From Lactococcus allomyrinae (GTDB lineage Bacteria > Bacillota > Bacilli > Lactobacillales > Streptococcaceae): a stretch of DNA of 64,000 nucleotides. Positions 63,652 through 64,000 of this stretch are shown one piece after another. The DNA lies in NCBI RefSeq assembly GCF_003627095.1, contig NZ_CP032627.1:1178001-1242000 (forward strand), given 5' to 3'. The notes under the pieces are model-generated. The model made no database searches, was not told the origin of the DNA, and worked only from the letters and a program-made list of their open reading frames with translations. Position 1 is the first letter of the stretch. Every line of letters begins with the position of its first letter. The translations under genes and the position numbers were made by a program.

Positions 63652-63833
63652 ATTAGGTCTCCTTTACCCTAACTGAGCGCTCTCGGTCGCTACAGTTTGT
63701 TTTGACAATTTTGATTTGATTATATTTGATGCTGTCAGTACACTGACAGACTTATCAACTGCACTGATAAAACTTTTATTTGCCGATTCAATGTTTGTGT
63801 TAGGCGCATTGAACTGACAGAGTTATCGCCAGC
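63652..63833. other. pyrP-pyrB intergenic region with CTGTCAG palindrome
   Basis: CTGTCAGTACACTGACAG (about 63732-63749) and a lone CTGACAG near 63815 lie here, plus a GAGCGCTC palindrome near 63676. I cannot identify a PyrR attenuator with confidence. Confidence 0.4.
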
Positions 63834-64000
63834 TTATTGTTCACTGACATCTTTTGGTAAAACTAGATTCAAGACAATCCCAAGAATCGTTGCAATGGCT
63901 ACTGATGAGATTTGCAGATTTTGCGTAATATTGATAATCATACCGCCAATCCCAATGACTAGAACAACTGAGCTGATAAGAAGGTTGCGCTTAATATCAA
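63834..64000 (-). CDS. pyrP: Uracil permease PyrP, C-terminal fragment
   Basis: The gene runs off the right edge. About 55 codons are visible: two hydrophobic helices (NLLISSVVLVIGIGGMIIN and ISSVAIATILGIVLNLVL), then LPKDVSEQ and a stop. The end is typical of nucleobase:cation symporter-2 uracil permeases, and the position before pyrB-carA matches the lactococcal pyrP. Identity depends on this context. Confidence 0.8.
   Translation of the reverse strand, partial: DIKRNLLISSVVLVIGIGGMIINITQNLQISSVAIATILGIVLNLVLPKDVSEQ

Noticed and set aside
63652..63833. PyrR attenuator between pyrP and pyrB
   Set aside because: The GAGCGCTC palindrome and CTGTCAG pair could mimic one, but I see no clear PyrR-binding loop or terminator/antiterminator pair.
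1..64000. tRNA or rRNA genes and insertion-sequence transposases
   Set aside because: I found no tRNA or rRNA sequence and no transposase or integrase gene, although the repeats suggest past mobile activity.

Overview
The window reads as a chromosomal segment of a low-GC lactic acid bacterium, most likely a Lactococcus. This rests on the gene content and order: copY-copZ-copA, paired NoxA/NoxB-type NADH dehydrogenases, thl-mvaA divergent from mvaS, pyrP-pyrB-carA, and a CovRS (LlrA/KinA-like) two-component system. I cannot fix the species. Almost all genes lie on the minus strand. Plus-strand exceptions are the Fe-S protein at 8.2 kb, the short peptide gene and its neighbour at 26.7-27.8 kb, mvaS, queA and the 38.0 kb gene.

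Layout. 0-1.9 kb: copper homeostasis, with two near-identical cop-box promoters, one for copY-copZ and one for copA. 2.1-7.3 kb: serine dehydratase, then two paralogous type II NADH dehydrogenases, one carrying a membrane extension. 8.7-12.9 kb: alpha/beta hydrolase, GH1 glucosidase and PTS EIIC under a 34-bp perfect palindromic operator. 13.0-17.4 kb: an accessory island with a secreted protein, three small membrane proteins, remnants of a second copy of the same cassette, a LytTR regulator with a degenerate receiver, and an RpiR regulator. 17.5-25.5 kb: housekeeping genes (leuS with a structured leader, prs, ftsY) plus a HAD phosphatase that may be leaderless. 25.7-27.8 kb: a divergent Rgg regulator / 27-residue hydrophobic peptide pair followed by an unknown membrane gene. 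This looks like a quorum-sensing module, and the peptide gene is too short for ordinary ORF calling. 27.8-34.4 kb: khpA-rpsP, MarR-MFS, and the upper mevalonate pathway. 34.6-40.7 kb: aldo/keto reductase, nagB, a gene remnant, queA and obgE. 40.8-50.9 kb: a sugar locus (LacI regulator with a frameshift, GH3, ABC permeases, binding lipoprotein, long GH94-type phosphorylase). It resembles loci for 1,2-beta-glucan (sophoro-oligosaccharide) use. 51.1-54.8 kb: divIB-murG-murD. 55.1-57.3 kb: amtB-glnK with two exact GlnR boxes. 57.4-59.6 kb: CovRS. 59.8-64 kb: yceD, rpmE2 and the pyrimidine genes.

Two genome-scale patterns overlie the genes. First, the heptamer CTGTCAG and its complement CTGACAG occur about 58 times by my manual count, against roughly 8 expected for a random heptamer. 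They are often back to back. They form the stem of many terminators (9.58, 11.42, 22.69, 34.63, 35.62 kb) but also lie inside coding sequence such as ftsY. Second, many long intergenic gaps hold copies or fragments of a modular repeat built as a string of short GC-rich hairpins (11.0-11.4, 21.1-21.5, 29.8-30.0, 34.4, 39.1-39.4 kb, probably 60.3-60.8 kb).
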